Shown: positions 43,519-52,865 of the stretch, in pieces | How positions within the stretch are numbered: position 1 is the first letter of the stretch | Layout of the letters: each line of letters starts with the position of its first letter | DNA from: Acinetobacter genomosp. 15BJ | GTDB taxonomy: Bacteria; Pseudomonadota; Gammaproteobacteria; Pseudomonadales; Moraxellaceae | Direction of reading: 5' to 3' | DNA: 64,000 nucleotides | Assembly (NCBI RefSeq): GCF_000400715.1 | Contig: NZ_KE007350.1 | Location: forward strand, 124,001 to 188,000 | Made by a program: the position numbers and the translations under genes | Notes under the pieces: generated by a model | The model's input: only the letters and a program-made list of their open reading frames with translations | Database searches by the model: none | What the model was told of the DNA's origin: nothing

Positions 43519-44664
43519 TTAGAGCTTCAAAGCCTGTACCAAACAATCAGCATTAATCTCTTGAATCGACTTAGCACCCGTCAACGTCATTGCTACCCGC
43601 ATTTCCTTCTCAATCAGATCCAATAAGTTCGACACCCCTTGCCCACCTGCTGCTGCCAAGGCATACACAAAGGCACGGCCCAATAACACCGTATCTGCAC
43701 CAAGCGCCAACATGCGTACCACATCCAGACCATTACGGATGCCTGAGTCTGCCAGAATCGCCAGATCACCCTTCACCGCATCGGCAATCGCAGGCAAGGC
43801 CCGTGCAGAAGACATCACCCCATCCAACTGACGCCCACCATGATTCGACACCACAATACCATCCGCACCAAAGCGCACCGCATCTTTAGCATCTTCAGGG
43901 TCCAGAATACCCTTAATCACCATCGGGCCATCCCAAAACTCACGAATCCATTCCAAATCTTTCCATGAGATTGACGGGTCAAAGTTAGAACCTAACCAGC
44001 CGATATAATCTTCAAGCCCAGTCGGTTTACCCAGATACTTAGAAATATTACCCAAATCATGCGGACGACCACACATGCCAACATTCCATGCCCAATGCGG
44101 ATGCAACATCGATTGCAGATAACGACGCATCGCTGCATTTGGCCCACTCATGCCTGAATGTGCATCGCGATAACGCGCGCCCGGCACAGGCATATCCACG
44201 GTAAACACTAGTGTCGAGCAGCCTGCTGCTTTGGCACGTTCCAGCGCATTACGCATAAAGCCACGATCACGTAATACATAGAGCTGAAACCACATTGGAC
44301 GTTGAATCACAGGCGCCACTTCCTCAATCGGACAGACTGAAACTGTCGATAAGGTAAATGGAATGCCTTTTTGATCTGCTGCCACTGCGGCCTGAACTTC
44401 ACCACGACGTGCGTACATACCAGTTAAACCCACAGGTGCCAAAGCCACTGGCATGGACAAGGTTTCGTTAAACAGCTTGGTTTCCAGACTCAATGCCGAC
44501 ATGTCATTCAGCACCCGCTGACGTAAGGCGATGTCTGAAAGATCCTGCACATTACGTTTTAAGGTATGTTCCGAATACGCTCCACCATCAATATAGTGAA
44601 ATAAAAAAGGCGGTAAACGGCGCTGTGCCGCAGCACGATAATCATTGCCAGAAGAAATAATCAT
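43519..44664 (-). CDS. lldD: FMN-dependent L-lactate dehydrogenase
   Basis: A 381-residue FMN-dependent 2-hydroxyacid dehydrogenase. It starts MIISSGNDYRAAAQRRLPPF. The catalytic histidine and arginine lie in IVVSNHGGRQLDG near residue 271. VFTVDMPVPGARYRDAHSGM near 152 is specific to LldD. It oxidises L-lactate to pyruvate at the inner membrane. Its ATG overlaps the lldR stop by 4 bases. With lldR and lldP it forms the lldPRD operon. Confidence 0.96.
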   Translation of the reverse strand: MIISSGNDYRAAAQRRLPPFLFHYIDGGAYSEHTLKRNVQDLSDIALRQRVLNDMSALSLETKLFNETLSMPVALAPVGLTGMYARRGEVQAAVAADQKGIPFTLSTVSVCPIEEVAPVIQRPMWFQLYVLRDRGFMRNALERAKAAGCSTLVFTVDMPVPGARYRDAHSGMSGPNAAMRRYLQSMLHPHWAWNVGMCGRPHDLGNISKYLGKPTGLEDYIGWLGSNFDPSISWKDLEWIREFWDGPMVIKGILDPEDAKDAVRFGADGIVVSNHGGRQLDGVMSSARALPAIADAVKGDLAILADSGIRNGLDVVRMLALGADTVLLGRAFVYALAAAGGQGVSNLLDLIEKEMRVAMTLTGAKSIQEINADCLVQALKL

Positions 44665-45413
44665 TTTGAATCCAATCTAGTTAAACGTGTTGCACGTTTC
44701 TGGCGAGCTTCATTTTCGTCCAGAGCACGTACATGATTAATCACAAATTCAATATGACCACACACGGCTTGGCGTGCGGCCTCGGGATCTTGACGATCAA
44801 TCGCATCCATCACCTGAAAATGCTGCTCACTGAGCAAGTCACCATTAACAGGATGGTTATAAACTTTGTTACGCCCGAGCAAGACGTTGTATTGCAGCAA
44901 ATCAAACAGACTACGCATCATTTGAATCAGCACAATATTGTGTGAAGCTTCGGCAATCGCCAGATGAAATTCAGCATCCGCCACTGCCGCCCGAGCTGAA
45001 TCGCCTGCATTTTGATAACGGCTGATCTCATCAAAACAATGATGAATTTTGGCACGATCCTCAGGGGTCGAACGCAGAGCGGCATACCATGCAGTGCCGC
45101 CTTCTAGCAAAAGCCGCGCTTCCTGTACATCAAAACGGTACAACGGATCTTCTTCAATCAAATGACTGATTGGATTGACGATGAGCTGTTGCGGCCACTG
45201 CTCAGGTAATTGTTGGATATATGTCCCATCACCACGGCGGCTACTGAGCACGCCCTGGCTATTCAACTGTTGGATCGCTTCACGTAAGGATGGACGAGAT
45301 ACCCCTAAACTGGTTGCAAGTTGACGCTCAGCAGGTAGACGATCACCCTTTTTCATCTGACGTTGCTCAATGAGTGTCTGTAATTTCATGACCACTTGAT
45401 CGGAGATTCTCAT
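44661..45413 (-). CDS. lldR: GntR-family L-lactate-responsive regulator
   Basis: A 250-residue regulator with a winged helix-turn-helix (about 5-70, RLPAERQLATSLGVSRPSLREA) and a C-terminal FCD domain. The ATG at 45411-45413 is preferred over a GTG one codon earlier, as AAGGA lies 6 bases upstream. It sits between lldP and lldD. Two LldR-type palindromes upstream of lldP are its likely sites. In E. coli LldR represses without and activates with L-lactate. Confidence 0.93.
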   Translation of the reverse strand: MRISDQVVMKLQTLIEQRQMKKGDRLPAERQLATSLGVSRPSLREAIQQLNSQGVLSSRRGDGTYIQQLPEQWPQQLIVNPISHLIEEDPLYRFDVQEARLLLEGGTAWYAALRSTPEDRAKIHHCFDEISRYQNAGDSARAAVADAEFHLAIAEASHNIVLIQMMRSLFDLLQYNVLLGRNKVYNHPVNGDLLSEQHFQVMDAIDRQDPEAARQAVCGHIEFVINHVRALDENEARQKRATRLTRLDSK

Positions 45414-45432
45414 CACATTTCCTTGATTAGAG

Positions 45433-47094
45433 TTATGGAATCATCCACGGCACCAGATAAGCCTGAACCGTGACGATGATGCCAACAAAGACTGTAAATA
45501 TGATGCTATGTTTTACCGTGAAACGGAACAGGTCTGACTCTTTTCCTACTAAGCCCACTGCTGCGCAGGCAATCGCAATCGATTGCGGTGAAATCATCTT
45601 GCCGGTTACACCACCACTGGTATTAGCGGCCACCAACAACACTTCTGGAATACCGATTTGCTGTGCCGTAGTCGCTTGCAAAGCTGAGAACAGCGCATTG
45701 GATGAGGTATCAGAACCGGTCAGGAAGACACCCAGCCAGCCCAAGAAGGGCGAGAAGAAAGTAAAGGCATGGCCGGTATGCGAGAGTGCCAAAGCCAGCG
45801 TCGCAGACAAACCTGAATAATTGGCAATAAAGGCAAAGGCCAATACCATGCCAATCGAATAAATCGGGGTTTTTAATTCATTTAATGTTTCAGCGAAGGT
45901 ACTGACCGCCTCACGGGTTTTCATTTTCAGGAATACGATGGTAATAATTGCAGCAATAAAAATAGCCGTACCTGTCGCAGAGAACCAATCAAATTTATAA
46001 ATTGCTTCATAAGCGGTGGTTTCGGGCACAATCGGCGCCATTTTTTCCACCAGCTTATGCAGATACGGGACTTCGATTTTAAAAATCCAATCTGCCAAGG
46101 CACCCTCTTTGGCAAAGAGCGCTTTAAATGGTTTCACACTCCAAATGGTTACCATCACGGTCAAAATCATAAACGGCGACCACGCTTTGGCAATCTGTGC
46201 AATGCTATAACGCTGTTGTGATGAGGCCGCATGACTGGCTGCTTGTTCACCGGTCATTTCAAAACGGAAAATATGTTTCGGTTTCCAAACGCGGAATAAC
46301 AGGGTGAGACTGACCAATGAGGCAATCGCAGCGGTAATATCAGGCAATTCGGGACCCAAAAAGTTTGAGGTCAGATATTGTGCAATGGCAAAGGCACTCC
46401 CGCCAACCAGTACCGCTGGCCAAGTCTCTTTCACGCCACGCCAACCGTCCATGATCGCCATAATCCAGAACAGCACAATGATGGTTAAAAAAGGCAACTG
46501 ACGCCCCACCATCTGGCTGATTTCCATGGTATCGACACCAGACACCTGCCCTGCCACAATAATCGGAATCCCCATAGCACCAAAAGCCACAGGAGCCGTA
46601 TTCACAATCAGACAGAGGCCAGCAGCATATAGCGGTTTAAAGCCCAAACCGACCAGTAAAGCGGCAGTAATCGCCACAGGCGCACCAAAGCCTGCTGCAC
46701 CTTCCAGAAAGGTACCAAAGGCAAAACCGACCAATAGCATCTGTAACCGCTGATCTTCAGTAATCGACAAAATACTGGAGCGAATCACATCAAACTGCCC
46801 CGTTTTGACCGAAATTTTATACAGAAACACGGCACCGATAATAATCCACGAAATCGGCCATAAACCGTAAAAAAAGCCATAAACCACGGAAGCAAATGCC
46901 ATTTCAGCTGGCATTTGATAAAAAAACAGTGCAATCAGCAAGGCAATCATCACGGTACAAGTCCCCGCAACACTACCTTTCATACGAAAGACCGCCAACG
47001 CCAAGAAGAAGAAAATAATTGGGATCAGCGCGACTGCACTAGATAGCCAGATATTATTTAAAGGGTCATATAGTTGTTGCCACACATTTAGCAT
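45433..47094 (-). CDS. lldP: L-lactate permease
   Basis: A 553-residue membrane protein with about 12 or more transmembrane segments, starting MLNVWQQLYDPLNNIWLSS. The alternative ATG two codons earlier touches the AAGGAG ribosome-binding site and is unlikely. Stretches FGTFLEGAAGFGAPVAITAA and LTGSDTSSNALFSALQ are characteristic of the LctP family. It imports L-lactate, D-lactate and glycolate with protons. It is the first gene of lldP-lldR-lldD, and in Acinetobacter it marks the edge of the capsule K locus. Confidence 0.96.
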   Translation of the reverse strand: MLNVWQQLYDPLNNIWLSSAVALIPIIFFFLALAVFRMKGSVAGTCTVMIALLIALFFYQMPAEMAFASVVYGFFYGLWPISWIIIGAVFLYKISVKTGQFDVIRSSILSITEDQRLQMLLVGFAFGTFLEGAAGFGAPVAITAALLVGLGFKPLYAAGLCLIVNTAPVAFGAMGIPIIVAGQVSGVDTMEISQMVGRQLPFLTIIVLFWIMAIMDGWRGVKETWPAVLVGGSAFAIAQYLTSNFLGPELPDITAAIASLVSLTLLFRVWKPKHIFRFEMTGEQAASHAASSQQRYSIAQIAKAWSPFMILTVMVTIWSVKPFKALFAKEGALADWIFKIEVPYLHKLVEKMAPIVPETTAYEAIYKFDWFSATGTAIFIAAIITIVFLKMKTREAVSTFAETLNELKTPIYSIGMVLAFAFIANYSGLSATLALALSHTGHAFTFFSPFLGWLGVFLTGSDTSSNALFSALQATTAQQIGIPEVLLVAANTSGGVTGKMISPQSIAIACAAVGLVGKESDLFRFTVKHSIIFTVFVGIIVTVQAYLVPWMIP

Positions 47095-47160
47095 TCTCAT
47101 CTCCTTGAAATGCTGGGCGTCATTTTGTTTTTACTTCGATATTTAACGAATCTTCACAAT

Positions 47161-47175
47161 ATTGGTATGACCAAT
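47161..47175. promoter_or_regulatory. LldR operator, proximal
   Basis: ATTGGTATGACCAAT is a palindrome fitting the TnGTnnnACnA consensus of LldR/GntR-type sites, 67 bases before the lldP start codon. Confidence 0.8.
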
Positions 47176-47266
47176 ATTTAATACATCAGCAAATATTGCT
47201 GATTTGCAAACTTCATGCATCTTAATTATATGAATTATCAGGATCAACCCCACTACCACAACAATA

Positions 47267-47281
47267 ATTGGTATGACCAAT
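47267..47281. promoter_or_regulatory. LldR operator, distal
   Basis: A second, identical ATTGGTATGACCAAT lies 106 bp (about ten helical turns) from the first. The pair suggests DNA looping around the lldP promoter, as proposed for E. coli lldPRD. Confidence 0.8.
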
Positions 47282-47436
47282 AATAATTAAGATAAATCAA
47301 TCCTTTTTTATTTATGTCTGCTTTCAGCATTCGACTAAAGTCTGATAAAAAATTTTCAAACAGCATTCAATTTATGCGGCTCAAATCCTCAAACGCTGAA
47401 GATAAAACAATAAATATGACTTTGTAGCGATATCTG

Positions 47437-47442
47437 TATAAT
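47437..47442 (+). promoter_or_regulatory. -10 element of the pgm promoter
   Basis: A consensus TATAAT lies 41 bases before the pgm ATG. The -35 is weak; ATGACT at 47416-47421 would give a short 15-base spacer. Confidence 0.45.
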
Positions 47443-47482
47443 CTGTTCACAACTCAAATCACATCACTATGAATTGAACAAT

Positions 47483-48853
47483 ATGACTCAACTGACTTGC
47501 TTTAAAGCCTACGATATTCGCGGCAAACTCGGCACAGAACTGAATGAAGAGATTGCCTATAACATTGGCCGTGCCTATGGACAGATCTATCAACCCAAAA
47601 AAGTCGTGATTGGTTGTGATATCCGTTTAAGTAGCGAAGGCTTAAAACAGGCCACGATTCGGGGCTTGAATGATGCAGGGGTGAATGTGCTTGATTTGGG
47701 CATGACCGGCACAGAAGAAGTCTATTTCGCAGCTTTTCATTTAGATGTACAAGGTGGGATCGAGGTTACAGCCAGCCATAATCCGATGGATTACAACGGG
47801 ATGAAATTGGTGCGTGAAAATGCACGTCCAATCAGTGCAGAAACAGGCTTAAAAGAAATTCAAGCACTGGCTGAAACAGGGCAATTTGTAGAGGTCGCAC
47901 AAAAAGGCACTACCCAACCCTACAATATTTTGCCTGAGTTTATTGAACACCTACTCACCTATATTGATCCACAAAAAATTAAACCCCTTAAACTTGTGGT
48001 CAATGCAGGCAATGGCGCAGCAGGTCATGTGATTGACGCCATCGAACAAAAATTCCAGCAACTAAATATTCCAGTAGAATTTATTAAAATTCACCACGAA
48101 GCAGATGGTCGCTTCCCGAATGGTATTCCGAATCCAATCCTAATTGAAAACCGCGATAGTACTCGTGATGCTGTGCTGCAACATCAGGCTGATATGGGCA
48201 TTGCTTGGGATGGTGACTTTGACCGCTGCTTCCTATTTGATGAAAAAGGACAGTTTATCGAAGGTTATTACATCGTTGGCTTATTGGCACAGGCCTTTCT
48301 GATCAAACAATCAGGTGAAAAGATTGTGCATGACCCACGTCTGGTCTGGAATACCTTTGACATCGTCGATCAATACCAAGGCATCGCAGTACAATCTAAA
48401 TCTGGACATGCTTTCATTAAAGATGTCATGCGTGAACACAATGCCGTGTACGGCGGGGAAATGAGCGCGCATCACTATTTCCGTGACTTTGCCTATTGCG
48501 ATAGCGGTATGATCCCTTGGTTACTGACCATTGCCCTGCTTTCGGAAACTGGACAATCTCTTTCAACTTTAGTTGAAAACATGATTGCCAAATTCCCATG
48601 TAGCGGTGAAATCAACTTTAAAGTAGCTGACACACAAGTAACCGTACAAAAGATCTTTGATCATTATGCCGATCAAAATCCGCAAGTAGATCGTACTGAT
48701 GGTGTGAGCCTTGATTTTGGCGCATGGCGCCTAAATGTCCGTGCTTCTAATACGGAGCCTTTACTGCGTTTAAACATTGAAAGTCGTGCCGATCAAAACC
48801 CGCAACCGATGCAACATTATGTCGATGAATTAACCCAGTTAATTCAGAGTTAA
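47483..48853 (+). CDS. pgm: phosphomannomutase/phosphoglucomutase
   Basis: A 456-residue alpha-D-phosphohexomutase starting MTQLTCFKAYDIRGKLG; an in-frame TTG three codons earlier is rejected. The phosphoserine is S98 in EVTASHNPMDYNG. The metal loop DGDFDRCFLFD near residue 242 and the C-terminal RASNTEPLLRLN phosphate loop are present. It interconverts hexose 1- and 6-phosphates, supplying Glc-1-P for GalU and Man-1-P. It is the K-locus gene next to lldP and is convergent with gne1. Confidence 0.95.
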   Translation: MTQLTCFKAYDIRGKLGTELNEEIAYNIGRAYGQIYQPKKVVIGCDIRLSSEGLKQATIRGLNDAGVNVLDLGMTGTEEVYFAAFHLDVQGGIEVTASHNPMDYNGMKLVRENARPISAETGLKEIQALAETGQFVEVAQKGTTQPYNILPEFIEHLLTYIDPQKIKPLKLVVNAGNGAAGHVIDAIEQKFQQLNIPVEFIKIHHEADGRFPNGIPNPILIENRDSTRDAVLQHQADMGIAWDGDFDRCFLFDEKGQFIEGYYIVGLLAQAFLIKQSGEKIVHDPRLVWNTFDIVDQYQGIAVQSKSGHAFIKDVMREHNAVYGGEMSAHHYFRDFAYCDSGMIPWLLTIALLSETGQSLSTLVENMIAKFPCSGEINFKVADTQVTVQKIFDHYADQNPQVDRTDGVSLDFGAWRLNVRASNTEPLLRLNIESRADQNPQPMQHYVDELTQLIQS

Positions 48854-48866
48854 TTCATCCCAATAG

Positions 48867-48889
48867 AAAAGGAGCAATATGCTCCTTTT
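48867..48889. terminator. bidirectional terminator between pgm and gne1
   Basis: An AAAAGGAGCA / TGCTCCTTTT stem with a 3-base ATA loop and a following T-run lies between the convergent pgm and gne1 genes. Confidence 0.88.
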
Positions 48890-48904
48890 TTATTTGCATT
48901 TGAT

Positions 48905-49921
48905 TTAATTAAAGCCGTTTGGATTTTGCTTCTGCCAGTTCCAGCTGTCTGCCAACATATCTTCTAAAGTATATTGAGGCTGCCAACCCAACTCTGTAAT
49001 CGCACGGGTATTATCTGCAAATGAAGTGGCGACATCGCCTGCACGACGTGGTGCAAATTCAAATGCAACAGGCACAGCATTGATTTGCTCAAAGGTATTT
49101 TTGACTTGTAATACAGATGAGCCATTGCCCGTTCCAATGTTCCAAGCACGACAGCCCTGTGCAGACAATCGATTATTTAAGGCGCATAAAAGGGCATTGG
49201 CCAAATCCACCACATGGATATAGTCACGAACCCCTGTACCATCAACGGTGTCATAATCATTGCCATAAATTGCCAGTTTTTCACGACGACCGACTGCGAC
49301 TTGTGTGACATAAGGCATTAAGTTATTTGGAATTCCTTGTGGATCTTCACCAATTTGACCGCTTTTATGCGCACCGACAGGGTTAAAATAACGAAGTAAA
49401 GCAATCGACCAACGCGAATCTGCCTGTGCCAGTTTTTGCAGCATTTGTTCGACAATCAGTTTGGTATAACCATAATTGTTATTTGGCATGCCTGTTGGCA
49501 TATCTTCATTCAGCGGAGAACTATTGGCTTCATCATATACCGTTGCAGATGAACTAAATACCAAGTTAAATACCCCAGCGCGTTCCATCGCCTTGACCAA
49601 CTGAGCACTGCCAGCAATGTTATTATCAAAATAAGTCAATGGAACCTGTTGGCTCTCACCGACAGCTTTTAGACCTGCAAAATGAATGACCGCATCAATA
49701 GAATAGTCCTGAAAGACCTGATCTAACGCATCCTGATTACGAATATCACCTTTTACAAAAACCAAGCTTTTATTGGCAAGTTTCTGTATACGACGTAAAG
49801 CTTCTTCAGAACTATTTGAAAGATTATCAAATACAATAACTTCATGACTTGCATTAAGTAGTTCTAAACAGGTATGTGAGCCAATATAACCCGCACCACC
49901 TGTGACTAAAATTTTAGCCAT
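48905..49921 (-). CDS. gne1: UDP-Glc(NAc) 4-epimerase
   Basis: A 338-residue short-chain dehydrogenase-type epimerase. The NAD motif GGAGYIGSH is at residues 8-16, and the catalytic pair is Y150-x3-K154. The residue equivalent to Y299 of E. coli GalE is S300 in RRAGDVATSFAD. A small residue there is known to open the pocket for N-acetylated substrates, so UDP-GlcNAc/UDP-GalNAc epimerisation is likely in addition to UDP-Glc/UDP-Gal. In Acinetobacter K-locus nomenclature the gene at this position is gne1. It overlaps pgi by 8 bases. Confidence 0.9.
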   Translation of the reverse strand: MAKILVTGGAGYIGSHTCLELLNASHEVIVFDNLSNSSEEALRRIQKLANKSLVFVKGDIRNQDALDQVFQDYSIDAVIHFAGLKAVGESQQVPLTYFDNNIAGSAQLVKAMERAGVFNLVFSSSATVYDEANSSPLNEDMPTGMPNNNYGYTKLIVEQMLQKLAQADSRWSIALLRYFNPVGAHKSGQIGEDPQGIPNNLMPYVTQVAVGRREKLAIYGNDYDTVDGTGVRDYIHVVDLANALLCALNNRLSAQGCRAWNIGTGNGSSVLQVKNTFEQINAVPVAFEFAPRRAGDVATSFADNTRAITELGWQPQYTLEDMLADSWNWQKQNPNGFN

Positions 49922-51590
49922 CTATTTTTCCTAACAATATTTTCAACAAACCTTGCGTCGATGCATCAAAAGCGGACAAATCATCTTGCTCACGGTTTAA
50001 AATCGGTAACAGTTGATTGGCAATCTCTTTACCTTTTTCAACACCCCATTGATCAAAGGGATTAATATTCCACAATACCGACTGCACAAAAACTTTATGT
50101 TCATACGTCGCGATTAGCATCCCTAAACTATAAGGATTCAGCTCTTTGAGTAAAATGGTTGAACTTGGCTGATTGCCTTCGTATTGCTTATAAGCGGGTA
50201 AATCTTCAAGTTCATCTGCTGCCAAAGCTTGATTACCAAAGGCCAATAATCGCGACTGCGCCAAACAATTCGATAAGGCCAGATGATGCTGTTCAACCAA
50301 AGCCTCGGCACTTTCAGCATAAGTAAATTGATTGGCATTATAGCGCTTTACTGGTGCAATAAAGTCACAACTCACGGAGTGTGTCCCTTGATGTAATAGC
50401 TGATAAAATGCGTGTTGTGCATTGGGTCCAACCTCACCCCACACAATCGGGCAAGTCGCTGTATTCACCTTTTCCCCATTACGCTGGATCGATTTACCAT
50501 TGGACTCCATTTCAAGCTGTTGCAAATAAGCGGCGAAATATTTGAGTCGGCCGTCATAGGGCAACACAGCATGGGTTTGGATCTCAAGGAAGTTATTATT
50601 CCATGCCCCTAACAACCCCATCAATACCGGAATATTCTGCTGAAATGGTGCTGTTTGAAAATGTTGATCAATCTCGTGCGCACCCGCTAACAATTGCTTA
50701 AAACCAGCAACTCCAATCGTCAGCGCAATCGGCAGACCAATACATGACCAAAGTGAATAACGGCCACCAACCCAGTCCCATAGCAACAGCTGTTTATCAG
50801 CGGCAATGCCCCATTCCGTCATTTTTTCAGGTTTGGTCGAAACCCCAATAAAATGATTCTGCAGAATTTTTTCATTCTGTCCAAGCAACTTTTCTAACCA
50901 TTGACGAACCGTTTGCGCATTCGATAAGGTATCAATGGTGCCAAATGATTTTGAGGAAATAATAAATAATGTCGTTTCTGGGCGCAGCTGATGTAGCAGG
51001 TCAGATAGTTGACTACCATCCATGGTCGAGACAAAGTGCACATCTAAAGGCTTAGTACTCGTCACCTTAAAATCGGACAATGCATGTGTCACCATTAAAG
51101 GACCTAAGTCAGAGCCTCCGACACCAATATTGACCACATCCTGAATGACTTCACCTGTTGCACCACGATATTGTCCAGCATGGATTTTATCCACCAAAGC
51201 ATACATCCGCTCCAGCTGTTGCTGTACCTGTTGATTCTCCTGAGGAAAATCTGGACTCGATTGCGGCAAGCGTAGAGCCCAATGCATTGCGGCACGATGC
51301 TCGGTATAATTAATTTGTTCCGAAGAAAATAATGTCTTAATCCATTGTTTTAAATCTTGTGCCTGGGCTAAGTCGACCAAGCCATTTAAAATATGTTGAT
51401 CAATACGATGTTTACTAAAATCGAGAACAATTTGATCATGTTCAACTGAGAACCGTTTAAAGCGTGAGGGATCTGCTGCAAATAAGGTCTTGAGATGAAC
51501 CTCTTTAATTTGCTTTTGCAAAGATGATAAATGCTCAAGCACTGACGCTGGTGCCTTAACGGCAAAAGGCTGAATTTGCTTGATCATCAT
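49914..51590 (-). CDS. pgi: glucose-6-phosphate isomerase
   Basis: A 558-residue phosphoglucose isomerase (called gpi in K-locus papers). The family signature is present as FISSKSFGTIDTLSNAQT near residue 209 and GGRYSLWSCIGLPIALTIG near 271. VWGEVGPNAQHAFYQLLHQG near 373 carries the catalytic glutamate. It links the Glc-6-P and Fru-6-P pools for capsule sugar synthesis. Its start overlaps the ugd stop codon by one base. The second Met is an equally plausible start. Confidence 0.95.
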   Translation of the reverse strand: MMIKQIQPFAVKAPASVLEHLSSLQKQIKEVHLKTLFAADPSRFKRFSVEHDQIVLDFSKHRIDQHILNGLVDLAQAQDLKQWIKTLFSSEQINYTEHRAAMHWALRLPQSSPDFPQENQQVQQQLERMYALVDKIHAGQYRGATGEVIQDVVNIGVGGSDLGPLMVTHALSDFKVTSTKPLDVHFVSTMDGSQLSDLLHQLRPETTLFIISSKSFGTIDTLSNAQTVRQWLEKLLGQNEKILQNHFIGVSTKPEKMTEWGIAADKQLLLWDWVGGRYSLWSCIGLPIALTIGVAGFKQLLAGAHEIDQHFQTAPFQQNIPVLMGLLGAWNNNFLEIQTHAVLPYDGRLKYFAAYLQQLEMESNGKSIQRNGEKVNTATCPIVWGEVGPNAQHAFYQLLHQGTHSVSCDFIAPVKRYNANQFTYAESAEALVEQHHLALSNCLAQSRLLAFGNQALAADELEDLPAYKQYEGNQPSSTILLKELNPYSLGMLIATYEHKVFVQSVLWNINPFDQWGVEKGKEIANQLLPILNREQDDLSAFDASTQGLLKILLGKIDG

Positions 51591-52849
51591 TAACGCCCCA
51601 CGCCCATATATGCAAAGCCTTGTAATTTCACATAGTCTGGATCATAAATATTACGGCCATCCAAAATCAAAGGATGTGCCATCAGTTGTTCAAGCTGTTT
51701 AAACTCTGGACTCCAGTATTGCTTCCATGCGGTTAACACACATAGACCGTGCACATTCTTAACCGCATCATACTGATCATCGCAGAGGATTAAATCATCG
51801 CGCTGCCCATACATCTGCTTAATTTCATCCAAAGCTTGCGGATCATGTAGATGAACCGTCACGCCTTGCGCCCACAGTGCTGCAAGCATTTGGTGAATGG
51901 GTGATTGCTGAATACTTGAGGTATTTTCTTTAAAAGAAGCCCCCCAAATTGCAACGGACTTACCCTTTAAATCACCATGATAATAATTCCAAAACTTACG
52001 GAATAGGATTTCTTTTTGTTGCTCATTAATTTCCCATACTTGTGCAAGCAATTGGCTTTTAACGCCTGTATTTGCAACTGTATTAGAGAGTGTCAGAATA
52101 TCATGAGAAAAATTTTCACCGCCAAAACCAGCACCAGGGGCTAAGTAAGCTGAACCAATACGGTTATCCGCCGCCATACCCTGACGCACTGATGCAATAT
52201 CAATCCCGAGTTTCTCAGCAACCACAGCCAAATCATTGATATAGCTAATTCTTGTCGCCAACATGCCTGAAATACTGAGCTTCGTAAATTCAGCATCCAA
52301 AATTGGCATAAACAGATACTGCTGTGTCAAAGGAAAAAGAGGCCTTAATAATTCTTTCACTTTACTCTGAACGTCAACTTGCATACATCCCACAATCATT
52401 TGTTTTGCTTGAGTTAAACTCTGTAAAGCATTTCCTTCTTGAATCGTATCTGGTAAGTATACCCAGTCATCTTCAGAAAGGATTTGCTTAAAGTGCTCAG
52501 TCCCCTGCAAACCAAAGGTTGAAGCATTGATCATCAGTTTTGGATGAATAATCGGACGCTGTTTTAACGACTGTAGCAGTTGAAAAACTTGTTGTTCTTG
52601 TGTTTGATTAAAACTAAATAAATAGACATCTATATCTAAAGGAATAGCATCCAAATCACGATAACTGAGAAAACCACTGTTTAACTGTTGTTCCAGTAAG
52701 CGGCTAACATTTTCATCATGAAATGAGTACTGCTGATCAGCGGAATTATCATTGAGGTGTGAACACCAATACACAAAGTGCCCAGATTCAGACAATAATG
52801 CAGACATCACGCCTGCATATAATGTATTGCCAAAGATTGCAACTTTCAT
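51590..52849 (-). CDS. ugd: UDP-glucose 6-dehydrogenase-like protein
   Basis: A 419-residue protein starting MKVAIFGNTLYAGVMSALLS; the ATG is preferred over a GTG two codons upstream. Its position between pgi and galU and overall fold match Ugd, which makes UDP-GlcA from UDP-Glc. However, the block aligned with GFGGxCxPKD reads GAGFGGENFSHDI, so the catalytic cysteine is replaced by asparagine and the PK pair by SH. The N-terminal GxGxxG is also degenerate. It is either a divergent active enzyme with altered chemistry or an inactive relative. Confidence 0.8.
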   Translation of the reverse strand: MKVAIFGNTLYAGVMSALLSESGHFVYWCSHLNDNSADQQYSFHDENVSRLLEQQLNSGFLSYRDLDAIPLDIDVYLFSFNQTQEQQVFQLLQSLKQRPIIHPKLMINASTFGLQGTEHFKQILSEDDWVYLPDTIQEGNALQSLTQAKQMIVGCMQVDVQSKVKELLRPLFPLTQQYLFMPILDAEFTKLSISGMLATRISYINDLAVVAEKLGIDIASVRQGMAADNRIGSAYLAPGAGFGGENFSHDILTLSNTVANTGVKSQLLAQVWEINEQQKEILFRKFWNYYHGDLKGKSVAIWGASFKENTSSIQQSPIHQMLAALWAQGVTVHLHDPQALDEIKQMYGQRDDLILCDDQYDAVKNVHGLCVLTAWKQYWSPEFKQLEQLMAHPLILDGRNIYDPDYVKLQGFAYMGVGR

Positions 52850-52865
52850 AACCACATGCCCTAAA

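Larger units (their letters stand above)
47101..47482. other. lldP/pgm divergent intergenic region
   Basis: This 382-base region between the lactate operon and the K locus holds two LldR-type operators and the pgm promoter, entered separately. It is AT-rich and has no gene. Confidence 0.8.
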
